The notes under the pieces were generated by a model, which saw only the letters and a program-made list of their open reading frames with translations, ran no database searches and was not told where the DNA came from. A stretch of DNA of 56,015 nt from positions 1 through 56,015 of the forward strand of contig JANTHB010000010.1 of NCBI GenBank assembly GCA_024762655.1. Direction: 5' to 3'. Positions 29,801-38,619 of the stretch are shown here, in pieces. Source of the DNA: Bacteroidales bacterium. Lineage in GTDB: Bacteria > Bacteroidota > Bacteroidia > Bacteroidales > VadinHA17. Positions within the stretch are counted from its first letter, which is position 1; the number at the start of each line of letters is the position of its first letter. The position numbers and the translations under genes are program-made.

Positions 29801-31574
29801 TCTCCCGTCCGTTGTAACGCACCACGCCCGAATTGGTGGCGAACCACATGTATCCTTTCCGGTCCTGCAGGATGGCGGTGACATCTTCCTGGGGGAGTCC
29901 GTTTTCCACACTGAACAGGATATAGGGCAGCTTCCCTGTTTGAAATCGTTCATAGTAGCTCTGGAGAAAATCCTGCGGATTGACGAAGGTGTTGCCTCGC
30001 TGAACACGGTTCAGGACATTTAGCAACCCTTTGGTTTTCGACTCGGCCAGGAACTGTCTTACGGCTTCTTCCAGCATTGGCTGATCTTTTCGCAGGGCCC
30101 AGCAGACGTCATTACGGCCTACGACAAGGCGGGGCGTCAGTTGGGGATAGAGGAAGGCATTGTCGATGATGGTATAATCCGCTTTTTTGTTTATCACATC
30201 GCGAACGAACTTTCCTGTGGAATTGGCATAATAGAAGCTGTCTATGCCCTGGCTCAGCAACCACTCTTCATAACTGGTGCCCCGGCCTGTCACCCCGTAC
30301 AGTTTTTTCAGATCCTTTGCGGTGTGTACCTCGGTTTCCGGGCGTGTCAGCACAACATCTTCGGTGGCATATACCGGGAGGAGGTTTACTTTTTTCTTGC
30401 GCCACGGCAACGGAGCCATCATATCACAGGCGATGTCAAAATAATGAAATATCTCAGGGGTATAAATACTGTCTTTTACGATCTTACCCCGGCTGTCTTC
30501 CCAGTATTTGGCAAAGGTAGGCACCAGTACAAACTCCATCTGTACTCCCAGATAGTCGGCAAATTCTTCGGCCAGCGCCTGCATGAACTGTTTGGTATTT
30601 CCTTTGTGATAGATAAAGTCACGGTCACGCAAAGCCACCACGATCTTTTTGGATTTAAGGATCTCGTCCAGGTCCCGGTGATAAGGCTGTATCGGGGTAT
30701 GTGGGTTGATATTTTCCACAAAAACAGAATATTTCTCTCCGAATTTCTGAAAGAAGATGTGGTCGAGCACCCCGTTGTTGGAAATGGTACGAAAGAAATT
30801 TTCCACCTCGTCTTTCAGCTTGTTCCCTTTTTCCACAGCCCAGGCCGAGTTGGTGATCTTACTGATGGGAAAGACGATTTCCACCTGACCGGGATGCTCC
30901 TTGCGGAAGAGCAACGCCTCGTCCGCATCCAGAATAACCCCGTCGGCCCGGCCCTGCAGCACGAGGTTTTTCGAATCATCGGTAGTGGCCGTTTTGATCA
31001 TTTTTATTCCTCCGCCCACTTTGTCGTTGATGGCTGACAGATGGGTGACAAAGCTGGTACCGTCCATCAGGGCAATCTTCATATTCTTAAGTCCATCGAG
31101 GTCTCCGGGCAGGGTCACGTCCTTTCTCATGACCAGTAATTCGGCCGATTTCAGGGTCTCGGCAAAATCGAACAGTCTTTTTCGCCAGTCGAGGATAGAG
31201 ATGGTGCTACAGACGATATCGGCTTTATGAAAAACGTCAGGGGTAAAATGATAAGCAGGGTTGGTTTCCAGGTCGGGAGGTCTCTTCCCGTTTTGGCTGA
31301 AGAGCTCATCCCAGTCTATGATTACCTCCACCAGGTCCAGTTTCAGATATTTGGCAAACTCGTAAGCCAGCGGATAATTGATGGAGTTGACATCGGTATG
31401 TTCAAAAGCAACATATATTTTCCCGCTGCGCTGGATTTCTTCGAGCGAGCGTGCTATGGATTTCTGACTTATCAGAAAAAGTATCAGCACAAGAACAGGC
31501 AGGAGCAGGTGGGCAGGCCGGATAAAACGAAACAAGAAATTGTTTTTATTCAGGAAGTTACAGGTATGATGCAT
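26898..31574 (-). CDS. Hybrid sensor: two solute-binding domains, beta-propeller, Y_Y_Y domain, TM, PP2C/SpoIIE phosphatase
   Basis: The 1558-residue protein starts with a membrane/signal segment (about 18-42). Two tandem extracellular domains of the SBP_bac_3 type follow (about 45-295 and 305-540; IYVAFEHTD and IVVALRDRD starts, each with an ADIVCST or FDIACDM segment). Then come about a dozen two-component-regulator propeller repeats (MWFATNSGVVRYNG, IWIGTNDGVYYY, LWVGTYHGVSNF; about 550-1135), a Y_Y_Y domain (about 1145-1230), one TM helix near 1240-1256, a coiled coil (about 1257-1310) and a SpoIIE/PP2C phosphatase (about 1325-1558) with SGDFYW, AAADCTGHGVPGAFMS and FSDGYADQ carrying the metal-binding Asp residues. 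It should sense small molecules outside and dephosphorylate a cytoplasmic partner. No anti-sigma or antagonist gene is adjacent. The ATG at 31574 is used; a TTG at 31601 is in the promoter. Confidence 0.85.
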   Translation of the reverse strand: MHHTCNFLNKNNFLFRFIRPAHLLLPVLVLILFLISQKSIARSLEEIQRSGKIYVAFEHTDVNSINYPLAYEFAKYLKLDLVEVIIDWDELFSQNGKRPPDLETNPAYHFTPDVFHKADIVCSTISILDWRKRLFDFAETLKSAELLVMRKDVTLPGDLDGLKNMKIALMDGTSFVTHLSAINDKVGGGIKMIKTATTDDSKNLVLQGRADGVILDADEALLFRKEHPGQVEIVFPISKITNSAWAVEKGNKLKDEVENFFRTISNNGVLDHIFFQKFGEKYSVFVENINPHTPIQPYHRDLDEILKSKKIVVALRDRDFIYHKGNTKQFMQALAEEFADYLGVQMEFVLVPTFAKYWEDSRGKIVKDSIYTPEIFHYFDIACDMMAPLPWRKKKVNLLPVYATEDVVLTRPETEVHTAKDLKKLYGVTGRGTSYEEWLLSQGIDSFYYANSTGKFVRDVINKKADYTIIDNAFLYPQLTPRLVVGRNDVCWALRKDQPMLEEAVRQFLAESKTKGLLNVLNRVQRGNTFVNPQDFLQSYYERFQTGKLPYILFSVENGLPQEDVTAILQDRKGYMWFATNSGVVRYNGREMEVFDVRKGLSDNTVSDIRQDRDGLIYLATSKGVSVISEDSVVSRIMKDVSFNKIYIDKENGKWLLSNEGIYKIDSVGEVLRIQDLYPTLPANINAMTEDTSRSRYFFASPAGLYLLTKNGKVSRLLKDHCYAVFTDNHDRMWLSTPEGLFSNPVQAFLKGNKGTPLNHQFGIPVTVIKAISQSASGSIWFMNDSHLYQLISMDQKAVTYKAGGELINNTLLSYCEDNEGNLWIGFSGGLQRIINTKNLRNFYPEKINNYIYSITQDKAGRIWIGTNDGVYYYRENLANFTSHLPISPGKVITAILPDKNILLATSEGIFEVDVNTLHIIRQNKKQLLIGLENIYVSPDGKVFLLTGKKGVVYYFPSFEASPLTLRGKETANVYQLTEYQGKIIGGSNLGLIEFDGKRFIPFVPMNSSVWSLCLDEDALWVGTEKGLELFKDGQFRDVPLAQEHVIVKDIIPAKNRNYLWIGSNIGFMYFNKETLKEEFLINSKEGLSGDEITSNGLFVDANGLLWVGTYHGVSNFNIKVKRETGYSPRCYLEKITVNGKEIERIPGIRLKYNENNLVFEVSGLFFSDERSIEYEYYLRVNKGSFDIIRRGKDYKAYYTNLKPGEYTFVYRAKGKDNIWSYTRSFPFEIRKPFWQTGWFRLISILVSLLIIFALYKWRVKTIERQKKILEQQVRERTRELEEANKEIQAQRDLAEAQRDQIAIQKKEITDSILYAERIQHSLLPRQEKLKQFMSDYFILFKPRDIVSGDFYWAAEVKDKIIVAAADCTGHGVPGAFMSMLGIAFLNEVVRENRVLKADLILNELRNHVIEALQQQGQPGEAKDGMDMALCVIDKKKNILHFAGANNPLYYIRNGELFEIKGDKMPVAIHVRMDPFTNHKVEILPGDAFYIFSDGYADQFGGPQGKKFKYKALKELLLRISSKPMTEQKTILDETFESWKGEMEQIDDVVVVGFKTEG

Positions 31575-31598
31575 TATTTGACGCTTTTTCCCGTTTTT

Positions 31599-31607
31599 CA
31601 AAGTATA
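31599..31607 (-). promoter_or_regulatory. Probable -7 region TATACTTTG for the hybrid sensor
   Basis: On the minus strand TATACTTTG is a near match to TAnnTTTG, about 25 bases before the ATG at 31574. It overlaps the ispG -7 box on the other strand. Confidence 0.4.
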
Positions 31608-31611
31608 TTTG
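31604..31611 (+). promoter_or_regulatory. -7 box TATATTTG for ispG
   Basis: Exact TAnnTTTG match, about 30 bases before the ATG at 31642. The TTG at 31609, in frame with ispG, is inside the box. Confidence 0.7.
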
Positions 31612-31641
31612 CGAAAAGATGTAGCAATTTATTTCCTTTTT

Positions 31642-33465
<1,824 letters not shown>

Positions 33466-33586
33466 TGTTTATCCCGGATTGTGCAATTTGGGTTTATAAA
33501 CTACAAGGGTTACAATCCGGACACATCGTGCACAAAGGAAAGAAACACACTATATTGTTTATCACTTTAGGATTTTTCCGGCATTT

Positions 33587-34576
33587 TCAAAAGGGCTTAA
33601 ATCCAATAATCTCCCTGACCTCGCGTATCGTCTTTGCCGCACTCTCCCTGGCTTTTTCAGCTCCCGCACGTACCACTTTCCGCAAATATTCATTGTCGTT
33701 ATAGATCTCTTCTACTTTCTCGCGGATGGGGTTGGTGAAAACGATGATGTCTTCGGCCAGTTGTTTTTTCAGATCGCCGTATCTGATCTCACAGCGGTTA
33801 TACAGGTCCCTGAAATGCCGGACCGTATCCGGCGAGGAAACCACTTCCATGATCGTGAAAAGGTTTTGCACCGGCTCGCTCATTTCCTGGTTTTCTTTTG
33901 TGGGGCCGCTGTCGGTGACCGCGCGCATCACTTTTTTACGGATCACTTCGGGCTTATCGGTGAGGTACAGGGCATTGCCTTCACTCTTGCCCATCTTCCC
34001 GCTGCCGTCGAGGCCGGGGATCTTGATCAGTTGTTTTCCGAAGTTGAAGGCCGTAGGCTCGGGGAAATAATCCACACCGTACAGGGTGTTAAAGCGCCGG
34101 GCAAAGCGCCGGGTCATCTCCAGGTTCTGCTCCTGATCCTTCCCGACCGGCACCTTTGTCGCCTTGTGGATGATGATGTCGGCAGCCATCAATACCGGAT
34201 ACGTCAGTAGCCCCGCATTAACATTATCGGGTTGCTTCCGCACTTTTTCCTTGAACGAAGTGGTGCGGGTCAGCTCGCCGATGTATGCGTTCATGTTTAA
34301 AAGAAGGTATAGCTCGGTCACTTCCGGCACGTCACTCTGCAGAAACACCGTGGCCGAACCGGAGTCTATACCGCAGGCAAGATATTCCGACAAAATCTGC
34401 CTGACGTTTTCATGCAGGTTCTTGGGTGTGGGATGGGTGGTCAGGGAATGATAGTCCGCAATAAAAAAATAACAGTTATATTCATGCTGCATCTTCAGAT
34501 AATTAACCACCGCTCCAAAATAATTTCCCAGATGCAGATTTCCCGTCGACCGTATTCCGCTGACAACCGTTTCCAT
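33587..34576 (-). CDS. trpS: Tryptophan--tRNA ligase
   Basis: The 329-residue class I synthetase starts METVVSGIRSTGNLHLGNYFGA, with the HIGH-type signature as HLGN. GKDQEQNLEMTRRFARRFN lies in the active-site region, and the KMSKS loop is GKMGKSEGNAL. It charges tRNA-Trp. Length agrees with the bacterial family (about 325-340). The frame extends upstream to a TTG at 34600, but that codon is part of a minus-strand -7 box, so the ATG at 34574-34576 is taken. It is convergent with ispG across a 121-bp gap in which no clear terminator was seen. Confidence 0.95.
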   Translation of the reverse strand: METVVSGIRSTGNLHLGNYFGAVVNYLKMQHEYNCYFFIADYHSLTTHPTPKNLHENVRQILSEYLACGIDSGSATVFLQSDVPEVTELYLLLNMNAYIGELTRTTSFKEKVRKQPDNVNAGLLTYPVLMAADIIIHKATKVPVGKDQEQNLEMTRRFARRFNTLYGVDYFPEPTAFNFGKQLIKIPGLDGSGKMGKSEGNALYLTDKPEVIRKKVMRAVTDSGPTKENQEMSEPVQNLFTIMEVVSSPDTVRHFRDLYNRCEIRYGDLKKQLAEDIIVFTNPIREKVEEIYNDNEYLRKVVRAGAEKARESAAKTIREVREIIGFKPF

Positions 34577-34597
34577 GAGTGAAAGATTTGATTTCTG

Positions 34598-34605
34598 CAA
34601 AACTA
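34598..34605 (-). promoter_or_regulatory. -7 box TAGTTTTG for trpS
   Basis: Read on the minus strand, TAGTTTTG matches TAnnTTTG exactly and lies 21 bases before the trpS ATG. Confidence 0.6.
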
Positions 34606-34705
34606 TAAAAGATTCATGAAAAGAAAATCATTGAAAAGAAATTATAAGTTGTTTCTCCTTCTGAATAATATGGCAAGCATTCCTGTTGCAGAATCCTGAT
34701 TTTTT

Positions 34706-34736
34706 GCACGCAGATATCGCAGATTATCGCAGAAAG
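34706..34736. repeat. Dispersed repeat, CGCAGAT type
   Basis: GCACGCAGATATCGC followed by AGATTATCGCAGAAAG has three CGCAGA-type steps at about 11-bp spacing. It resembles the stretches at 20157-20190 and 37617-37650. The remaining part of this 260-bp trpS-rbfA gap is AT-rich with no other feature than the rbfA promoter. Confidence 0.55.
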
Positions 34737-34804
34737 AGCTCTTTTTATTATTCATATTCCAGCTTTTCCAATAGGTCAGATTTATAATGTTTCATTAAAT
34801 ATCT

Positions 34805-34812
34805 TACCTTTG
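34805..34812 (+). promoter_or_regulatory. -7 box TACCTTTG for rbfA
   Basis: Exact TAnnTTTG match ending 24 bases before the ATG at 34837; an in-frame TTG at 34810 is inside the box. Confidence 0.65.
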
Positions 34813-34836
34813 CGGGAAGAAAAAAGGGGTTTGTTT

Positions 34837-35172
34837 ATGGAATCGACGAGGCAAAAGAGAGTAGCCAAGCTGGTGCAGAAAGAGCTTGGAGGCATTTTCC
34901 TGAAAGAGAGCAAAAATATGTTCGCCGGGAAAATGATCACCGTCACACAGGTACGGATGAGTCCGGATCTGTCGCTGGCCCGCGTGTATTTAAGTGTCTT
35001 CCCGGCAGTGTCAAAGGAGGAGTTTGAATCCCTGGTTGATGAACAAAAGAAGAAAATAAGGTTCGAATTATCACGGCGTATCCATAACCAGCTCAGGTCG
35101 ATGCCAGAGTTGGCTTTTTTTATGGATGACTCACTGGATTACATCGAACGCATTGATAAATTACTGGAATAA
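34837..35172 (+). CDS. rbfA: Ribosome-binding factor A
   Basis: The 111-residue protein has the RbfA KH-like fold signatures: RQKRVAKLVQKELGGIF at the N-terminus, ITVTQVRMSPDLSLARVYLSVF in the middle, and RIHNQLRSMPELAFFMDDSLDYIERIDKLL at the C-terminus. It binds the 30S subunit during late maturation of 16S rRNA and is needed for growth at low temperature in other bacteria. Length fits the family. The ATG at 34837 is favoured over the TTG at 34810 that falls in the promoter box. The methyltransferase gene starts 12 bp after its stop, so the two are probably co-transcribed. Confidence 0.94.
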   Translation: MESTRQKRVAKLVQKELGGIFLKESKNMFAGKMITVTQVRMSPDLSLARVYLSVFPAVSKEEFESLVDEQKKKIRFELSRRIHNQLRSMPELAFFMDDSLDYIERIDKLLE

Positions 35173-35184
35173 TCCTGAGAGAAT

Positions 35185-35994
35185 ATGCAATATGACCCGA
35201 TAAAAAGGACGCTCGGGAAGGTCTTTAATAAGACCCCCGGGCTGAGAAAACTGTTTTACAGGTTGCTGGATCTGTTATTGTTGCGAGCCTGGTATGTCAA
35301 ACGGGAGATAAAAGTTTCACTGAAAGATCATAAAAAACAGGTTAAGATCCTGGATGCCGGCTCCGGTTTCGGGCAATATACCTATTTCCTGTACCGCCGT
35401 TTCCCGGCAGGAGAGATTGAGGGAGTGGACGTAAAGGAAGAACAGATTGAAGACTGTACGCGTTTTTTCAGTAATATCGATCCGGACCAGCGGGTGCGTT
35501 TCTCCGTACAGGACCTGACCCGTTTTGTGCAACCGGAAACTTACGATTTTATCCTTTGTGTGGATGTGATGGAACATATTGAAGAAGATGAAAAAGTCTT
35601 TTTGAATTATTACCGGTCGCTGAAACCGGGAGGTTTATTGCTTATCTCCACACCGTCCGACCAGGGCGGCTCCGATGTACATGATCACGAAGGGGAGAGC
35701 TTTATAGAAGAACATGTGCGCGACGGTTATAACATGGCAGACATCCGTGAGAAACTGGGAAAGGCAGGTTTTTCACATATAGAGGCCTATTACTCGTATG
35801 GTAAACCGGGCCAGATCGCATGGAAGCTTTCCATGAAATTCCCCATTATGATGCTCAATGCTTCCAGGCTGCTGTTTATCCTGCTTCCGTTTTATTATTT
35901 GGTGGCTTATCCGGTAGCTTTTATCCTAAATAGTGTGGATGTTCATAACTCGCATAAAACTGGTACGGGTTTGATCGTGAAAGCCTGGAAATAA
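35185..35994 (+). CDS. Class I SAM-dependent methyltransferase
   Basis: The 269-residue protein has the SAM-binding glycine motif ILDAGSGFGQYT (residues 55-66), an acidic loop GVDVKEEQI, motif II/post-I LCVDVMEHIEEDE and LKPGGLLLISTPS. This is the layout of the ubiquinone-methylase-like superfamily. Two hydrophobic stretches near the C-terminus (LLFILLPFYYLVAYPVAFIL) suggest membrane association, so a lipid or membrane-linked substrate is possible, but the substrate is not known. It lies 12 bp downstream of rbfA and is followed by the tRNA-like element with its T-run, which may end the transcript. Confidence 0.85.
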   Translation: MQYDPIKRTLGKVFNKTPGLRKLFYRLLDLLLLRAWYVKREIKVSLKDHKKQVKILDAGSGFGQYTYFLYRRFPAGEIEGVDVKEEQIEDCTRFFSNIDPDQRVRFSVQDLTRFVQPETYDFILCVDVMEHIEEDEKVFLNYYRSLKPGGLLLISTPSDQGGSDVHDHEGESFIEEHVRDGYNMADIREKLGKAGFSHIEAYYSYGKPGQIAWKLSMKFPIMMLNASRLLFILLPFYYLVAYPVAFILNSVDVHNSHKTGTGLIVKAWK

Positions 35995-36091
35995 TTTATA
36001 TTTTTGCCATGATTTTTTATCCCGGCATGGATGACGGGGAAACTTAAAAGAGCCTGGAAAAGAGAGAAAGAGAAGAGTATCATTATTAGTC

Positions 36092-36179
36092 AGAAGGTCT
36101 CTGTGGTTTAATTGACAGAACGTTCCGGGGTTTCCGGGAAGGTGCAGGTTAAAGTCCATGCCGGAGGCCTTCTTTTTTT
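36092..36179 (+). ncRNA. tRNA-like element closed by a 12-bp terminator-type stem (possible decayed tRNA)
   Basis: In the 321-bp gap before the permease gene, 36092-36103 pairs with 36162-36173 over 12 bp (G-U pairs included) and is followed by seven T, like a terminator. Inside is a cloverleaf: acceptor 36097-36103/36162-36168; D arm GTTT/GAAC (36106-36109/36118-36121); anticodon stem TTCCG/CGGGA (36123-36127/36135-36139) with a seven-base loop GGGTTTC; four variable bases; T arm GCAGG-TTAAAGT-CC(A)TGC with a bulged A at 36158. The T loop differs from the usual TTCAAGT by one base, and T33 is absent, so decoding is doubtful. If read normally the anticodon would be GTT. The rest of the gap shows nothing further. 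Confidence 0.5.
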
Positions 36180-36315
36180 GATATGGATTTGATTTATCCA
36201 TTAAGGAATATTATAACGGACGATCGCTTTCAGGCTATATTTTGAAACAAGGGAACCCGCAAATCCGGGGATTGCACAGGCTGGAGCAAGATTACAAGAA
36301 ATAATTGAATAAACA

Positions 36316-37542
36316 TTGAACTTTCCGTTCTACATAGCGAAGCGCTACCTGGTTGCCAAAAAGTCCCACAATGTTATCAACCTTATTTCTTTTATCTCCG
36401 TTATCGGGGTAATGGTTGGGACCATGGCGCTGGTGGTGGTGTTATCATCATTCAATGGTTTTGACGACCTGGTACATTCCCTGTTCAATTCTTTTGATCC
36501 CGACCTGAAAATTATGCCGGCCAAAGGCAAGACTTTTCCGGATACCCTGACGGTGATAAAGCAGGTGAAACATTTGCCGGAGGTGATGCATGCCGCAGAT
36601 GTGATTGAGGAAAATGCCCTGTTACAGTACCGGAAAAGACAATACATTGCTACGGTGAAGGGGGTCAGCGATGAATATACTGCTATGAGCGGGATTGATT
36701 CCATGATGGTGGACGGGGCTTTTGTACTGCATTCCAAAGGAGCCCCCATGGCGGTGCTTGGACAAGGCATTGCCATGAACCTGGGCGTGGGACTGAATTT
36801 TATCTCCCCCATAAAGATCTATGTACCCCGCCGCACGGAACATATCTCTCTGAATCCCGAAAGGGCATTCAGCAAAAAATATATTTTCCCCTCCGGTGTG
36901 TTTGCCATACAGCAGGATTTTGACCTGAAGTATATGATCGTACCCCTGACGTTTGCCCGGGACCTGTTTGGATATACGAATGAACTCAGTGCCGTGGAAC
37001 TGAAACTGAAGCCGGGGGTCAGGGAAAAACCGGCCGAATATAAGATCAAAGAGATCCTGGGCCCTGATTTTCTGGTAAAAAACCGGTATGAACAACAGGC
37101 TTTGCTCTACAGGATCATGAAAACGGAAAAATGGGCTATCTTCCTGATCCTGACCTTCATTCTGATCATTGCCTCCTTCAATGTGATCGGTTCGCTGTCC
37201 ATGCTGATCATCGAGAAAAAAGAGGATATCATGACGCTCCGCAACCTCGGCGGAGATCATTTTCTTATCCGGAGGATATTCCTGCTTGAAGGATGGATGA
37301 TCACCATTGTGGGGGCGGTGGCCGGTATCGCCCTCGGGTTGTTTATCTGTTGGCTGCAACTACACTTCGGGATCGTGAAGATTCCCGGTAGCGGCTCGTT
37401 TGTGATAGATACCTATCCCGTAAAGATTCAGACAACGGATATCTTTCTGGTGTTCCTGACGGTCCTGGCCATAGGCTATGGCGCTGCCTGGTATCCCGTA
37501 CGTTTTATCATCGGCCGCTTGGTGAGGAACGGGGGTCGTTGA
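36316..37542 (+). CDS. LolC/LolE-type ABC transporter permease (FtsX/MacB superfamily)
   Basis: The 408-residue protein starts NFPFYIAKRYLVAKKSHNVINLISFISVIGVMVG, the characteristic N-terminus of LolC/LolE permeases, and has one N-terminal TM helix, a periplasmic domain of about 220 residues, and three TM helices at the C-terminus (about 270-400) with IEKKEDIMTLRNLGG as the coupling segment. Such permeases with a LolD ATPase extract lipoproteins from the inner membrane or move lipids. No ATPase gene is adjacent, so the partner must be elsewhere. The start is TTG at 36316, because no in-frame ATG precedes the first helix and this position gives the family N-terminus. Confidence 0.9.
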   Translation: MNFPFYIAKRYLVAKKSHNVINLISFISVIGVMVGTMALVVVLSSFNGFDDLVHSLFNSFDPDLKIMPAKGKTFPDTLTVIKQVKHLPEVMHAADVIEENALLQYRKRQYIATVKGVSDEYTAMSGIDSMMVDGAFVLHSKGAPMAVLGQGIAMNLGVGLNFISPIKIYVPRRTEHISLNPERAFSKKYIFPSGVFAIQQDFDLKYMIVPLTFARDLFGYTNELSAVELKLKPGVREKPAEYKIKEILGPDFLVKNRYEQQALLYRIMKTEKWAIFLILTFILIIASFNVIGSLSMLIIEKKEDIMTLRNLGGDHFLIRRIFLLEGWMITIVGAVAGIALGLFICWLQLHFGIVKIPGSGSFVIDTYPVKIQTTDIFLVFLTVLAIGYGAAWYPVRFIIGRLVRNGGR

Positions 37543-37579
37543 CCTGTGAATATGGAAAAAGGCGGAGTAAACGAGGTGA

Positions 37580-37609
37580 TTCTCCTACGTAGGCGCCTAC
37601 GTAGGAGAA
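37580..37609. repeat. Perfect 30-bp palindrome
   Basis: The left half 37580-37594 (TTCTCCTACGTAGGC) is the exact reverse complement of 37595-37609. It contains two copies of the palindrome CCTACGTAGG separated by CG. It lies between the convergent permease and DUF2752 genes. With no loop and no T-run, it is more likely a protein-binding or cruciform site, or a repeat, than a standard terminator. Confidence 0.9.
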
Positions 37610-37616
37610 AACAGGA

Positions 37617-37650
37617 AATCCGCGTGATCTTTGTAAATCAGCGAGATAAG
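37617..37650. repeat. Dispersed repeat, CGCGTGATCT type
   Basis: AAATCCGCGTGATCTTTG followed by TAAATCAGCGAGATAAG resembles the repeat stretches at 20157-20190 and 34706-34736 in the opposite or degenerate form. It directly follows the 30-bp palindrome. Confidence 0.45.
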
Positions 37651-37669
37651 TGAAAATGTCCTGAGGCAT

Positions 37670-38086
37670 TTACAGATAATTCCAGAAAAGTAATAACCTG
37701 CCGAAACAGCAGGCAAAAAGAATCACTGAAACGAGGATATCTGCCGGCAAGAGTTTTTTATAAGGGATCCATCCTTTTTTCAGGGAGAAAAAGGCCACGG
37801 CCCTGAAGATCCATTCCAGGAAGAAAAAAAGAAAGATCCGGATCCCGAAAGAATTCAATTGTTTTGCATCGTGGAAATTACCCCGTACAATGGCCGAAAA
37901 ACTATGGGAAAGTCCGGTGGTGGGAGATGGCTTTCCTGACATGAAGCGGTTATAAAAAGAGGGGATGGGATAATGAGGATTCTCCGGTGAAAAAAGGGCT
38001 GCATAGACAAATATCAACAGCAAAAGCACAAAAAACACAATATTCAGGGTCTGATAGGATCTGTAACTGTAGGGTCCCGGACGCAC
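37670..38086 (-). CDS. DUF2752 domain-containing membrane protein
   Basis: The 138-residue protein has a hydrophobic N-terminal helix (VFFVLLLLIFVYAALF), the segment PTTGLSHSFSAIVRGNFHDA matching the DUF2752 signature (usually CPxCGxTRAxxALLRGD), and two more hydrophobic stretches. The usual cysteine pair of DUF2752 is replaced by Pro-Thr-Thr, so this is a divergent member. Function of the family is unknown. The start appears to be GTG (38084-38086), as no in-frame ATG lies between it and the preceding gene's stop, 16 bp away. It is the last gene of a three-gene minus-strand operon with the DUF4190 and thioredoxin-like genes. Confidence 0.75.
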   Translation of the reverse strand: MRPGPYSYRSYQTLNIVFFVLLLLIFVYAALFSPENPHYPIPSFYNRFMSGKPSPTTGLSHSFSAIVRGNFHDAKQLNSFGIRIFLFFFLEWIFRAVAFFSLKKGWIPYKKLLPADILVSVILFACCFGRLLLFWNYL

Positions 38087-38102
38087 AACGCAGGGATTTG
38101 TC

Positions 38103-38615
38103 TTATTTGCGGATGAGCGTGTCCTGTTCTGTGTTTATCACCGAGTCTCCGCCTTCCAGTTCTTCCAGTTTCTTCACCAGGCTGTCCTCGGTGGAACTGT
38201 AGGTTTTTTTGATGGTGATGGTATAGGTTCCTTCCCCCTCCTCGGTATTTTTCTCTATTTTTTTATCCAGGTTATCCAGTTCTTTGGTCAGATCGTCCAT
38301 GTTGATCACATTTCTGAAAGTTTTCATCATAGAGTTGGTCATGACAGCCGGTGTAGATATAGCCAGCACCCAGAAAGTGGAGATGGCCGTTCCGAGGGAA
38401 GCCAGTACCAGTGCAATAATGATCATCGCTCTGGCTCCGTTGTTCTGATTGGCTTGCACCAGGGCAATGACGGCAAAGATAATCCCCAGAATCCCGGGGA
38501 TCAGGGCTATGATCCCGAGGCAGGGGATGACGGCAGTGATAATTGCAATGATGCCCAGTACCAGTGCGGCGATCCCGAAACCCTGCCCTGCGTTTGTCTG
38601 TACGTTTTCTTCCAT
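38103..38615 (-). CDS. DUF4190 domain-containing membrane protein
   Basis: The 170-residue protein opens with a Gln/Asn tail, then two hydrophobic helices rich in Ala, Ile and Gly (FGIAALVLGIIAIITAV and AMIIIALVLASLGTAIS) spaced as in DUF4190, and ends in a charged helical tail of about 75 residues (DDLTKELDNLDKKIEKN, KKLEELEGG). Function is unknown; DUF4190 and DUF2752 genes are often neighbours in this phylum. It begins four bases after the thioredoxin-like gene ends, which indicates translational coupling or at least one transcript. Confidence 0.8.
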   Translation of the reverse strand: MEENVQTNAGQGFGIAALVLGIIAIITAVIPCLGIIALIPGILGIIFAVIALVQANQNNGARAMIIIALVLASLGTAISTFWVLAISTPAVMTNSMMKTFRNVINMDDLTKELDNLDKKIEKNTEEGEGTYTITIKKTYSSTEDSLVKKLEELEGGDSVINTEQDTLIRK

Positions 38616-38619
38616 AATA

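Noticed and set aside
36092-36179. A functional tRNA-Asn (anticodon GTT)
   Set aside because: T33 is not conserved, the T loop lacks C56, the T stem has a bulge, and the acceptor stem is extended to 12 bp; a normal decoding role is unlikely.
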